Shown in pieces: positions 1-10,962 of a DNA stretch of 64,000 bases (the stretch's first letter is position 1; each line of letters opens with the position of its first letter). The notes beneath the pieces are model-generated. The model did not search any database. It saw only the letters and a list, made by a program, of their open reading frames with translations, and was not told the DNA's origin. Source of the stretch: Conoideocrella luteorostrata (Eukaryota > Ascomycota > Sordariomycetes > Hypocreales > Clavicipitaceae); NCBI GenBank assembly GCA_032433595.1, contig JASWJB010000054.1, positions 1 through 64,000 on the forward strand. The letters run 5' to 3'. The translations under genes and the position numbers were made by a program.

Positions 1-456
1 TCCATCATGGCTCTATCTATATGCTGCGCTTAGGGCTCCAGGGGCAACTATTGGAAGTCTTGTCTGAAACGCTCGGGTTACAGTGTTTGCTAGGTATTGT
101 ATGTTGCACGACTGTCGTATACGCAAGACATGGGCTATGCTGACATGATGGCTGGATTCGGACCTGAGTGGTTAATCACGGGGTGGTCCATATGTCAGAG
201 ATAAACCCTGTTGGTGTGCGGAGTAACACTTCATTTGTCTTGGTTTCTCTTTCAACACGACGATAAAACATTCATGGCGCCGTCTTCGGCGGCAGATTCG
301 TCTCCATACTGTTATTTAAATTAAATAGGGCGACTATTATTTCCCTCCTTTGTTTTGAACACTCTACAACGCAACCTGGTTAATAACGCCGCCCAGATAC
401 GGAGTACATTGTTGATCATATTTCACCACTGTGCATTCTTGTTGAACGACATCGCA
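1..456. other. Left-edge non-coding stretch with AT-rich promoter-like motif
   Basis: No coding region is convincing here. A run of alternating T and A near 312-327 (TTATTTAAATTAAATA) lies about 130 bp upstream of the methyltransferase start and could be its core promoter. This is inferred from composition and position only. Confidence 0.3.
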
Positions 457-1456
457 ATGGCTGATTCCCAATACCAGGTCGGCTCGAGATGCAAGGAAGT
501 CCCCTGGTACGAAGACGCTCTCGTCGAGATTGACACGCCAGCGCGAGACCTGCTCGAGAATTACAGCAGATACGCAGCCCATGAAGTTGTGCCAAGCGTC
601 AATGAGATGGTGAGTTCTGCTTTCAAACTGGCAAGAATCATGTTCTCCCGCTTTGTGCTTGCCTGCACCACGCCTTGATACGGGCAAGCGTCATCATTTC
701 ATCATGGAAATACACTCTTTTTACAGATCCTGACGCAAAAGGCTCGCAGCGAGACCAAATCTGGGACGTCTATCCTTGGCCATGTGTTGGCGGGTTTCGA
801 TTCTTGGATCTTGCGCTGAGCCGGCAAGATCTGTATCCACGCATTCTGGCGGCTGTCAAGGCGGGCGCGCGTTTTCTTGACATCGGCTGCTGCATGGCGC
901 AGGACATCCGCAAGATGGTTTACGATGGCGCACCAGCCGAAAATATGTGGGGCTTGAGGTCCAGCGAGAATTCATCCATCTCGCCTACAAGCTTTTCCGT
1001 GATGGAGATGGCGATGGTGATGGTCCCGGCCACCTCAAGGCTCATTTCGTCGCAGGCGACCTATTTGATCGCGCCGAGCCGCAGCTACTAGCTGTCCAGG
1101 GGACCTTTGGGATTGTTAACATGGGGCAGATCCTACATATTTGGGATCGCGAGGGCCAGCTGGCGGCCTGTCGCCGCGTTGTCGAGCTGCTGCGCCCGGA
1201 GCCCGGCTCGATCATTGTCGGCCAGTGTGTGGGCCATCTTGATGGTGTTGAATCGCACGGTAGCGGCCGCAAGGGAACGTTTCAACATAATGTCGAGACG
1301 TTTCGCAGCATGTGGGACGAGCTCAGCCGTCAGACTGGCACGAGCTGGGAAGTGCACGCCCGTTTGGAGAAAAGTCCGGTCATTGGCGGCGAGGGTAAAC
1401 GAAATTGGTCCAGCCCAAGTGTGCGGCGCTTGGTTTTCTCCGTTGAACGCCGGTAA
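457..1456 (+). pseudogene. Class I SAM methyltransferase of the fungal meroterpenoid-cluster type, frameshifted
   Basis: Exon 1 is 457-609, a 140-bp intron follows (GTGAGT donor, acceptor CGCAG at 749), and exon 2 starts at 750. This joins the conserved stretch RDQIWDVYPWPCVGGF to the N-terminal exon. The SAM-binding region is visible as ARFLDIGCCMAQDIRK, followed by LVYDG-like text (MVYDGAPAENMWGL). Near 955 the reading frame moves by one base: similarity continues as LEVQREFIHLAYKLF in another frame and stays open to the stop at 1456. Overall length and the motif order (GCC.QDIRKL, GQ.LHIWD, HN.E.F..MW) recall AusD/Trt5-like methyltransferases of meroterpenoid clusters, but no such cluster surrounds it. 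A GATGGN hexamer run (about 1000-1025) adds a GDGDGDG insertion. The gene is either a recent pseudogene or carries a one-base assembly error. Confidence 0.65.
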
Positions 1457-2127
1457 ACATATTTACAATCCTCTGTACGAGAAAATGCAGGATAGCCCTA
1501 AATGCGCGGTAAAAGTCACGGTTCTAACATGACCCATGGTAACCAAGAATAATGAATGCTGAACGGTCACGAAGAGATAGTGAGCTGCTCGAACATAAAC
1601 CAGCCATCGTAGAAGAATGTAAGCTTTGACTCATGCCTTTCTTGGGACAAAAGATGAACAAAAGGAGTAATAAAAGTTCAATAACGTAAAAGCTTTAGAG
1701 AAAACAATAGAACGCACCGCGCACAGGACATCGACCCATGGTGATAGTCAAGGTCTTACCAGAGGTTGTTGGAAATCTTGGTCCTAGTGAAATCCCCCAT
1801 CGGCAGCGAGAGTGTATCCATGCTCACGCTATTATATATAGGTAGAAGTTCGTTGAGTTGGCATATTAGTGACCTAGAACTTTAGAGTTAGTAAGCTACA
1901 TCTTAATATTAGTATAGTTTTTAAAAACACACTATATACTAATATAAACTAAGTAAGTTTTAGACTACCACACAATTCATAAGCTAGCTTATATAATTAA
2001 CTAAAGTACTTGGAAGCATATTCCTTAATCTTATTCTGACTCATAAAGCTAATGGCGTTCCACCAAAGTATCACCCCAGCCCCCGGAGGTTTGTACCGGA
2101 ATTCGTTCCTTGGCTCAACTTGAACAA
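1457..2127. other. AT-rich non-coding stretch
   Basis: No gene seen. Positions about 1840-2040 are strongly AT-rich with many TA steps, as in decayed, possibly RIP-mutated DNA. No recognisable element remains. Confidence 0.4.
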
Positions 2128-2762
2128 TTAAAAGCCCCTTGTTAGTGTATTTCTCATCAAAAAACGGCAAACCGTTCCTGCCAAGCTTTTTTCCTCAGCG
2201 TGACGCTGATGCTGCTCGCATAGCTCGTCGGTGCTGTGTTCAGCTTCCAGCTCTATCGCGATGTAAGGTGCTGGCGCGCGCAGCGCGTAGGCCTTATAAA
2301 TATATGTAAAGTGCAATGCAAACAGTCGCTTGCATTGGCGGATCTTTTTGGTCTATTGGGGTAACAAGCACACCTTCTTGTTATCTTACACGCGGTATAT
2401 CTATGGAGCTCATCTAGATTATCTCTCTTTGGTGGTCTCTGCTCGTTGTTGCTGCCGGCAATTACATATTGCAGATCAAATCGAACAGCCTCTGCAATTT
2501 TAAGAAAGCTGTCTTTGTCTCCGTCATTATACAAGGCGAATCTGTGTATTGCTGGCTGTCCACCGCTATTTGTAAATGCACTTGCTCGCGTAGTCAGCCA
2601 GTCCGATTGTCCAACGCCCAAAGATCCAGAAGTCATGGCAGCAGCCATAGACAGCATTTCTCGAACCGCATCTCGGAACACGTGATCGAGTATTGCTTCC
2701 TTGGTCAAGTCGGGAGCCGTAAAGTAGACTTTGGTACTGTTGTCGATATCTGGGGCGCTCAT
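2128..2762 (-). CDS. Hypothetical protein, possibly two exons
   Basis: A minus-strand reading frame starts at 2762 and stays open to 2253. A second frame (2316-2128) overlaps its end, and a GTAAGA donor-like site lies near the overlap, so an intron joining them is possible, though I found no splice pair that keeps phase. The first 120 residues are acidic to neutral and of balanced composition (for example FALYNDGDKDSFLKIAEAVR), which looks coding. No signal peptide, membrane segment or known motif is seen. I do not recognise the family. The downstream part, rich in Glu, His and Arg, is less convincing. Confidence 0.35.
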
Positions 2763-2982
2763 AGCGACGAATCTTGCTTAATCGACTCTGTTGGGTAAAT
2801 TGCTATTTTATACATTAGAGAAATGAAGCGAATATTCTTGCAAGAATAGGTATATAGTCTATCTCAGCCCTTTCAAACTGGCTTTCGCAAGGCAAATAGC
2901 TAATATTCTAATACCTACGCTGCTGAATGTATTGGAAGCAATTGGACGGGTTAAATTTGAGTGCATGCGTGGCGAGTGTAGT
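2763..2982. other. Non-coding spacer
   Basis: I see nothing recognisable here. Confidence 0.3.
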
Positions 2983-3157
2983 GTTACGATGATGATGGAT
3001 ACAGAACTCCTTTACTGACGGCCCCGCCAAAATTCCTCTATTTGTACCCTTATTAGCTGAGACATCCTTGTCCTAGATTCCTGCCTCCGGCCCAGAGGCA
3101 GCGTATCCAATACCCAGTATCTGTGTAATCCACACGACAGCCGCGTAGTCCAACAAA
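2983..3157 (-). repeat. Partial, diverged copy of the tail of the gene at 3892-4665
   Basis: This stretch aligns by eye along its length with 3892-4078. Shared blocks include the CTGACGGCC start, ATTCCTGCCT, GGCCCAGAGGC and GTAATCC.. then CCAACAAA. In the minus-strand reading both copies give a similar peptide (GYVASGPKAGIQD against GYAASGPEAGI then stop). In this copy the CAG codon is TAG. It is a direct duplicate of a 3' gene segment, about 900 bp from its relative, and has no start of its own. Confidence 0.55.
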
Positions 3158-3891
3158 ATGAGACTGCCATGGGCCGAGGTACGCAGATGTGTTTGCATGT
3201 ATAATATATCACGGCTTCAAAGTTGATACGTTTTTCTTTTCCAATAATCTAACATTTTTTGACGCCGAATAAAAAACCAATCTTTGCTTACCTGAAATTC
3301 GACATTAGTAACATTATTCCACCGCCACAGACGAACAAGTTACAACGGCATAATACCTTAGCGATCTAAATCATGCTTAGATTCCGAACATATGTTGCTA
3401 GCGATGCCATTCCAGTACATATCGACCGTTAATAGTACTGGGACATCTTGGATGTAGTTCAAACTGAGAGACTTGACTCGTTCAACAATATCTACAAATA
3501 CTAGCCAGACCTCAGCAAAGCCTGAGTAGTGCCTGGGCGAGTATGTTTGACGACGGTGATGTACAATAATAGATCATCTTGCTTAGATAAAACAGCATGC
3601 CCCGGCCAGGAAACCAAGATCGCAGCCCCCACCAAAGCCATCCATTTCCTTCTCCGCAGCTAAAACGAAATGTATTGCGAAGCCCTTTATTGGTTTAAAA
3701 GCAACTCTTGCATCAAGAATTGCGCTAAGTAATATCAGCAGTCTATAGGGTGAGAAAAAACGGCTACACTTACAAACCGCCCTTATCTAGTTCTACAAAA
3801 TCAGTCTGGCACTGTTGAAGAGGTGCATACGGAATCTTGTTGGAATTCACAGGAGAGGTTCAAATTTGTTTGCATTGTTGGGACCAGCTGT
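3158..3891. other. Non-coding spacer between the two related gene tails
   Basis: No coding region or element was recognised. Several short AT-rich runs occur. Confidence 0.3.
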
Positions 3892-4665
3892 GTTACTTAG
3901 ATGATGGATGCCGAATCCCCCGTCTGACGGCCTCGTCCAAATCCCCCTATAAATACCCCTATAATCTGAGACACTTCCGTCCTGAATTCCTGCCTTAGGC
4001 CCAGAGGCCACGTAACCTTTCTGGCTCAGCCCGTGTATCCACGCATCCGGTCCACACACACCCGTGTAATCCAACAAATCTCTGATAATCCGTTTGATGC
4101 GGCATATTCTTGAAGAGGGAGCATATGTGACCCCTTGTAAATCTCCATGCGTGACTGAGGGCTCCATAATTGAATGATTACGGCGTCCATGTCCTGGCTT
4201 CGCCCTGTCGTAAAAGTGTATATATGATCCAAGGTGGTTCGATAAACCTCACACAACTCATCGCCAGGCCTTGGAATTATAGCCTCTAAAATGCGACGTA
4301 GGTGCTAAAGCTGTAAGTAATTCGAATGGCCGATGACATGATTCTTACTTTGGACTCACTTGGTTTTTAAGCACATTCTGTTCATAAAACTCCGTGCCTG
4401 CCAAAGTCTCAAGGGAGAAACTGGTATCATGAAACCCCATGACCCGTTTCCCTACCACCGAATCTTCAAAATGAAGGCTCCTGTTTCTTGTGAATAATCT
4501 TTGAATGTCCATGGCTGATGATGAAGTTATGAAATCCATGTCTAATACGCCGGACATGTTCTTTGATACAAGATGATAGCTTGTGAGATGGCGAATTGCT
4601 AAATGCGGACTGGAAACCTCAATGCTAGGACGCGGGGATATCGATGGCGGGGCGCGTTCCTGCAA
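3892..4665 (-). pseudogene. Degenerate hypothetical gene, multi-exon, frames broken
   Basis: The 5' part (4665-4345) reads as a 106-residue protein start with natural-looking sequence (LTSYHLVSKNMSGVLDMDF). After a likely intron a second block at 4256-4110 reads VIIQLWSPQSRMEIYKGSHM, and a third frame covers 4167-3892. The order resembles a fungal hypothetical family with a W-S-P-x-S-R then G-S-H motif, but I cannot name it with confidence. The last third must shift frame relative to the middle, so the gene is probably broken. Its tail has a diverged direct copy at 2983-3157. Confidence 0.35.
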
Positions 4666-6147
4666 AAATAGTCACGTGTACTCCATACTCCATGCACACT
4701 TCTCTTAAGTGCTGGAATTTTATCACTTTCATAATCATCAATTATCATCATCAATTATCGCAGTCATCAATTGAATCCAATCCATTACTGCACTGCCCAA
4801 AATTGCTCATAGTGCTCATAACTGCAACACGTATGTCACAACCTGTAGTGTTAAACCAAATCCTCTAAATAGTCATTGTAGTGATTATACTAGTACAAGA
4901 GTGGAACTCAAATTCCACTAGGGTCGTCTTACCTGTGCTAAAACGGCTTCGCCAATCAATGAACACCAGCTGTTCTCTCACTTATGGCCAGCCGCATGCC
5001 CAACACTTCTAATTTGGACAAAACGCAATGAGCCTAGAAATTATTGGGTCCCAAGACTGTTGCTGCCATTCAATACCCAGTTCCATTAATACGACAGCAG
5101 CACCATGATGTAAATTGCAGGCTGCACCGACCCTATTACGATCTCTCCAGCGATGATACTCCGTGAAATGGAGTTGTTGGGTAAGTTTAACTCAGCGCAT
5201 TCTGATGCACTGTATTTATAAAGAATAAGCCGCTCTAAATGGTATTAATACAATCACGCTCTTTACAATTATAGTAAACAATCACCCCACTAGTTTTGCA
5301 ATTATAGTACGCTATATCAAACTATTAGGTGAGAAAAGTAGCTTTACTCGCAAGATGGTTAGGCAGGCTAATGTATTCTAAAGACTCTATGTCCGATGCA
5401 TTTAGAGCTACTGTATAAACATACTAAGCACTTCGATTAAACCCGACCTTACCGATGGACAACGGGGGAAGGCACTGCCTAATAGACGGGCATTAATAAT
5501 TCAGACGGTAACTGGATGGCTAACACTCCATATGGGCCTCGCACGTCTAACGCAGTCGCAGTTTGCACGTAAGTACTCCGTACAGATGCAAACTACAGAA
5601 CAATTAGTACAAAGAGCCTTCACCGACAACGGCATATGCTCCTCGCCGGAGTGCTCGGTGATCCTCACACTGACTTTGTTGCGTTATGTGCCTTTACATA
5701 GATATGTGGTAAAGGAGCAATTTGGCAACAGTGGAAATCGGCAGGAATAGATGGATTTGATAAAGAGACTGAAAAGTGATGAATTCTGACAACGGTGATA
5801 TGATGTTATGATAATGCCCTCTGAAGGGCACCGTGACCCTTCTATATAGTCCTTCAGCAACCGGAACATTCCCTTGAATTTAGTGGCCTTGGGCCTACAT
5901 TCCTTGGCATCGTGCCACCTCCTTCCACTATCGCACGAATCTAGCTAATATGAGACATCAGTCATTTCCGAAGGTGTCACTATAGTCTCAACAGACTTTC
6001 ACTAGGATACCCTAACTTACACCGGATCAGTTGCTTGAGGAATGTTTTGTAAAGCTACGAGGACCACGCGGGCTTAATGTGCTTCTTGGGCTTGATGAGG
6101 TTAGCGGGGTAGCGTGGACTAAGCTCGTAACGGCGATCACCATGAAC
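4666..6147. other. Non-coding stretch
   Basis: About 1.5 kb without a supported gene. Short open frames at 5532-5750 and elsewhere lack any family signal. A TACTCCATACTCCAT run lies near 4679, and AGTACTCCGTAC, a copy of a motif dispersed through the window, lies near 5571. Confidence 0.4.
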
Positions 6148-6223
6148 CACTAACCGCTAACTACGCGCTAACTACTCGCTAACTGCTCGCCAACTACTCG
6201 CCAACTACTCGCCAACTGCCCGC
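6148..6223. repeat. 11-bp tandem repeat, about six units
   Basis: Units of the form CGCTAACTACT / CGCCAACTACT follow one another with one or two substitutions each. The array is upstream of the sulfotransferase-like gene, about 360 bp before its start. No function is evident. Confidence 0.7.
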
Positions 6224-6584
6224 GGATTACTGAGCGCGGGACCACCTGGTCGTGCACCATTGCTACTGAACCACCTGCCTGCCGCATTCGTCCAGCGCAA
6301 TTGTGGCGCCGTTGAACTCAGCTTTCATCGCCGTCGCCGAAATCATTCTTTGCACCTCCCAGTCTGGAATCGACTGCAATCAAACATGGAGTTTCTGCTA
6401 ACGGCTATTTGTGGTCGAGGAATCTCCCTCGTCATCCTATAAAATCTCGCCTCCCTTTAACAACTGCGCCAGATAGCATGGAAGCAAATGATTCTCATTT
6501 GAAACGACAGGTTCCATCTGCGAAAAAGGGCCACGAACCAGCGCAACATTTCACAACGTTGACATACAGGAGAACGCAGCAGAG

Positions 6585-7400
6585 ATGGCGTCAAAACCAA
6601 TACGAGAAATGAAAGTCCTCTCCCTTGGCTTGCCACGTACTGGAACTCTTTCCATGGCTGAGGCCCTCGAAATTCTGGGCTACCAGAACGTGTATCATTG
6701 CCTGCGAGGGCTCAATTTCGAACAGCATTGTCCCCTCTTCAGCCATGCCGCCGATGCAACTTTCCCTACGTTGAAGACATACCGCGAAAATGCTGAGATG
6801 ACCCGAGAGGACTGGGATGCCATTTTTGGCGCCTCAGAGGCAGCCACTGAGGTTGCCAGTCTGTTCGGCCCGCAGCTCATCACGGCCTACCCAGATGCCA
6901 AAGTCGTGCTGGTTATTCGCGATTTCGACTCGTGGTACCGAAGCCTGAACGACACGTTGATCGCAGGACTTTGGTCTCCTCCGTTGAACTTTATAGCCTC
7001 CTACATCCATCCCCTCATCGGCGTAACAACAATCGAGGTTATCCGCAAAATGGCCTTTGGCTTCTTCGAGGCCGACTCGGTGGACAGCGTGCGGACCAAT
7101 GCCAGGGCCGTCTACGACAGACATCATCGACAAATTCTGGAGATGGTTCCAGCAGAGAGACTGCTGATTTACGATTTAAAGAGCGGGTGGGGTCCCTTGT
7201 GCGAATTCCTCGGCAAACCTATCCCGGAATCTGAATTTCCACGGTCAAATGAGGCGGAAGCGTTGAGGGAAATGGCTCGCGCTAAGTTCACAGGGGAGAT
7301 ACTGGCGCTTGCCAAAGCCATATTCCTGCCGAAATTCTTGACTGCGCCTGTCTCTGCCATGTTCAATTCACTCTATCTACGCTATCTGCATTATAGATGA
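6585..7400 (+). CDS. Sulfotransferase-like P-loop protein (Sulfotransfer_4 type)
   Basis: The single exon encodes 271 residues. The N-terminus carries the P-loop-like motif GLPRTGTLSMAEALEILGY at about residues 15-33, which in this family would bind the sulfuryl donor PAPS. It is followed by the usual fungal pattern with YHC, DW.A.FG, YPDAKVVLVIRDFDSWYRS and, near residue 205, LLIYDLKSGWGPLCEFLGKPIPE. A hydrophobic C-terminus (about 238-265) may contact membrane. Fungal genomes carry many such proteins, often described as NAD-epimerase-like or sulfotransferase family; the substrate is unknown. The start at 6585 was chosen as the first ATG before the P-loop; an in-frame Met nine codons later is an alternative. 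Downstream lies a solo LTR. Confidence 0.85.
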   Translation: MASKPIREMKVLSLGLPRTGTLSMAEALEILGYQNVYHCLRGLNFEQHCPLFSHAADATFPTLKTYRENAEMTREDWDAIFGASEAATEVASLFGPQLITAYPDAKVVLVIRDFDSWYRSLNDTLIAGLWSPPLNFIASYIHPLIGVTTIEVIRKMAFGFFEADSVDSVRTNARAVYDRHHRQILEMVPAERLLIYDLKSGWGPLCEFLGKPIPESEFPRSNEAEALREMARAKFTGEILALAKAIFLPKFLTAPVSAMFNSLYLRYLHYR

Positions 7401-7496
7401 CGCTCTATCCTGAGATTTCAATAGATAATCGAAGTGTACGTAGTTGAACAAATGTGTGCGTGGCGGTTATGAGACGGCCAGAAAAATTGCTAGCAT

Positions 7497-7692
7497 TGTG
7501 GGTTGCACAGGGTTGTGCAATGATCTAGATCATCGGCTTCAAATGCAATATATTGATAATTCAGTCTGTCTATCTAAGAAGAAGGAAACAAGTCACGGTG
7601 GAAGTCACGATATCGTCGTATAAATATCGCGGCTAGAAGGTGACCACGTGACGGGCTCTGTGCTTCCTATTGTGCTTGGCGGCATTCCAACA
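7497..7692 (-). mobile_element. Solo LTR (copia-like), copy 1
   Basis: On the minus strand it begins TGTTGGAATGCC and ends AACCCACA, the TG...CA ends of an LTR. It is about 196 bp and related along its length to 8676-8877 and 39990-40199 (shared CCGCCAAGCACA, CACGTG, ATATTGCATTT and CCTGTGCAACCCACA blocks). The flanks are AGCAT on the left and AGCAC on the right, a 4 of 5 match that may be a decayed target-site duplication. It ends inside the MFS reading frame that follows. No internal retrotransposon sequence remains. Confidence 0.8.
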
Positions 7693-8460
7693 AGCACCAT
7701 GTCATACGATCTGTCAGTGACCCGCCAAGGACGGGGCCAACGCTTCCCAGGATCCCGAAGACACTGAACACAATAGCCATATAGAGTGGCCTCTTTTCTA
7801 GGGGTGATATGAAAGTGATGATACCCAAAGCCCCCTGTAGGAGTCCTGCACCGCCGACGCCTGCAACAGCTCTGCCAATAATAAATGCTGGTGAATTTGG
7901 CGCTGCTGCGCAGACAATAGAGCCAACTATACGTGCAATTAAATACGTGTGTTTTTTACCAGTTTGGAAAAACACCCACTTTCAAATATTAGCACAAATG
8001 TGAAATAGGTCCATTTTGGGTCGAACAGTTTGTACACTGTGCCGGATATTGGCTGGAAAGCAGTGAGAGTGATCAGATATGCCGAGCTATACTAACCCAC
8101 ATCTTGCAAGGCGCGGAACTCGGTTGAGATTTTCGGAGTTGCGATCGAGATGACACTTGTGTCAAGGGCGACCAAGAGCGTGCCTAATGTCAGACAAAGT
8201 AGAGTTGCCATGAGCTTGTATCCTGTAGGATATATGTAGGTTATAGAGCATTCCGAAGGCTGTTTCTCATCTATTCCGATGTCTTTCTGCTCAGGCACAT
8301 CAATCGCGAGCCGCTCAACCATCTTTATTGGAGTATTTGCTTTATTTTTTTGCATGTGGAACGCTGGGACAGAAGCTGTTCGAGATAGAGCAAGAAGAGA
8401 CACGTGGCGACATTGGCAGCAGTGCTGTATTATGATTTTTACAGTATCCACACATGACAA
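7693..8460 (-). pseudogene. Truncated MFS drug-efflux transporter (DHA-type), cut by a solo LTR
   Basis: The N-terminal half of a 12/14-TMS major facilitator is readable: TLGTLLVALDTSVISIATPKI (first membrane helix with the DxxxxxxAxP pattern), then DVG, SSAYLI, and after an intron region SIVCAAAPNSPAFIIGRAVAGVGGAG and GILGSVGPVLGGSLTDR. A TAG stop sits at 8092-8094 exactly where the conserved Trp of DVGW is expected. The coding sequence ends at TDRMTW, where the LTR at 7497-7692 begins; nothing resembling the missing C-terminal half is seen beyond the LTR. The start could be the Met near 8355 rather than 8460. The gene is dead by two independent lesions. Confidence 0.8.
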
Positions 8461-8675
8461 CGAGTTAATAATGCTGGGTTGGCTCTCGTTGCACTGGGGG
8501 CCAAATATTCCGTCCCTGTAATACCTTAGCCGGATTGCTATGAGTGATTTTCTGTTTCCGCCTGTATAATCCCTTAACCGAGGCTGCTATGAGTAATTTT
8601 CTGTTTTCGTCCTTTCGCATGGACATTGAGCATGGGTGACATGCATGCGGCCCCCATGACATCCTTCTATGCAAC

Positions 8676-8877
8676 TGTTGGAATCCTGCCGCCAAGCACA
8701 CCAAGGAGCATCGAGCGAGCCACGTGGTCACCTTTCGGCCACCCTATTTATATGACGATATTAGGCTTCGTATCTTGACTTGTTTTCGCCCTCTTAGATA
8801 TACAGACAGGCTGATCAATATATTGCATTTTGAAGCCAACGATCTAGATCGCTGCACAACACCCTGTGCAACCCACA
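8676..8877 (+). mobile_element. Solo LTR (copia-like), copy 2, with perfect 5-bp target duplication
   Basis: The element runs from TGTTGGAATCC to AACCCACA, 202 bp. It is flanked by GCAAC at 8671-8675 and GCAAC at 8878-8882, a perfect 5-bp duplication as made by retrotransposon integrase. It is in the opposite orientation to copy 1, so the two LTRs bracket the MFS pseudogene as inverted repeats. It ends about 195 bp before the start of the rhodopsin-domain gene. Confidence 0.9.
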
Positions 8878-9070
8878 GCAACCTTTTCTGCAGACAGTGC
8901 GATAATCCTGCGTCGCCAACGTATGGCCACCAAACAAAGGGGCGGCTCTACTCCCTTTTATCTTATTTTCTTCCATTGTTTTTTGTTCGCTCTAAATACG
9001 GCTTCTCCCGCAATTATCTCCGGTCTCGTTGGTTAGTGCTCAACTATTTACCGAGCAATCGTGTGTCATC

Positions 9071-10424
9071 ATGTCTTTAATTCCGGCTACGAACAATATC
9101 GGGATAGCCATCATCATTATCGGTGCTGTTTTTGGAGCCTTATCTATTCTGTTTTGTGGTCTGAGGTTATGGTCCCACAAGCTCCGGGGCACGTCTCTGG
9201 GTTGGAGTGATTATTTCTTGGTCATTGCACTTGTTCGTTTCTACCGTCTTCATTGCATTCCCGCTGCCGCCTCATCTATTGGCTCTCCATTGGTTCTCTG
9301 CAGCTTACTAAGCCCCTTCTAGGTCTTCGCAGTTGGTCTTATGGGAGGGACTGTTGATGGTATGTTGCAAGTCATAATCTGCGTGATTTGCGCGCCAAGG
9401 CTGAATAATTTTGGAACAGCGGTTGTTCAAGGGCTAGGAATGAGCGAGGAAAGAGTCCGACCAGAGCAACTGATTGAACTTGCCAAGGTATGCTTTACCT
9501 AATGGGCTCTATGAAAGAGTGATTTTCCGGTCAGTCTCTCATAAACACACTCCCAGGGGCTTGTGATGGGCATAATGCTATGGGTTGTGAGCATTGCGGC
9601 CGTTCGAATATCCGTTCTTATATTTTATATGAATCTCTTTGAGGTTCGTCTCTTTCGCTTCTTATGCTGGGCCGCAGTTGTGGTTAATGCGACGACCTTC
9701 TTCATCGTCGTGCTGGTGGCATTCACAATCTGTCAACCTTTTGCCTTCCATTGGGACAAGGGTATTCCTAATGGGTACTGCGGAAATGAGCCGAAATTCT
9801 ACCTCTGGATGGGCATATGGAACCTCATATCGGATGTCGTGACAATCGCTTTGTCTCTACCAATATTGTGGAGGCTTCGTATGCCTGCACGGAAGAAAAT
9901 AAGTTTAACTTGCATATTTTGCATGGGTCTAGTGTGAGTGCATATCTATCATACAACAACTTATTTTACCGCCAAATTTCATAAAATTAACGTTAGACTT
10001 TAGTGTCTGTACCTTGACTCTCGTGAGAGTCGTGCAAACGTCAGTGGCCTCTCCTCAGAATCTAACTCAGGACTACGCTTCCATCGGCATTCTTTCCCTT
10101 TTGGAACCGCTCGTGGGCATTATAAGTGCCTGTCTACCGTTTATGGGACCAGTGGTGAAACAAATATTTGGTTCTGATCTATCTGCAGACGCTCATGAAA
10201 AGAAACGGCAGAATTCGGACCCTTTCAACCCTGTTATCACAATTGGTTCGTCGACGAAGCGAACTGACTTTAAGGTGCTGGATGAGGCCGAGTTGGAGAA
10301 TCTAAGCCTTCCTCCAGGAGTTTCGAATTACACATATGTTGGTGCACAGTCGAGTACGAGCTCAAACACTCTCAATGGCATCCTTGTATGCGAGGATATC
10401 AAGGTGCACAGGTCAGAGGAATGA
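9071..10424 (+). CDS. Integral membrane protein with fungal rhodopsin-like (PTH11-type) domain
   Basis: Five exons splice cleanly: 9071-9232, 9323-9359, 9420-9487, 9557-9933 and 10004-10424, giving 354 residues. Seven hydrophobic segments fit the fungal rhodopsin-domain family common in plant- and insect-associated ascomycetes. The first is at residues 8-31 (IGIAIIIIGAVFGALSILF); later ones include LVMGIMLWVVSIAAVRISVLI and WAAVVVNATTFFIVVLVAF. The family's CQPFAFHWDK segment and a GYC a few residues on lie in the second extracellular loop, and WxGIWNLISDVVTIALSLP follows. The tail of about 85 residues is polar and probably cytosolic. Function in this family is mostly unknown; some members are candidate receptors. 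It is convergent with the P450 gene downstream. Confidence 0.85.
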
Positions 10425-10962
10425 TCATATCTCCTTAAATCCTACAAGACACACTTCACGTACCTGGATGTCCGCTTTCTCCACTTTTGACCCTTTTTAT
10501 TAGGGAACCTACTGCGACCTAGGAACCATGCAGGTCTGCACTGGAAGCAATGTATCTCTTTGTAGATTCGGAAAAAGCAAGAACTTCTATTACCACAGGA
10601 AATTGGTGGTAATCCAAATAATTTTTGTGCATCAGATCTCATCAGGCGGCTCGGCCTACAGATGCATGTGGTGTGCCTTACGGGATATAAGGAGATGAGA
10701 TGGGGTCTTATATTAGTGTATATTGGGCCCTAGGAAAAAGGAGAGTAACTTGTATATTGGTTTGACGTATCTGAAAATAGCTGGGAATTTTGGTGAGAGA
10801 GTTTCATTTCCTTTGCTCGCATAACAAATCACTGAATCCCCCTTGGTAGAATACTGTGAAGAGATAAATCATCAAGTCCTAGTCGCAATGCGACTTCATA
10901 TGCACTAATCTGCTATCCGCAACAATTTTTACTCGTTCCGCTCTCCCATCATAAAAATATAT
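10425..10962. other. Convergent spacer (shared 3' region)
   Basis: Lies between the ends of the membrane-protein and P450 genes. No gene or element was recognised; it would hold both terminators. Confidence 0.5.
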
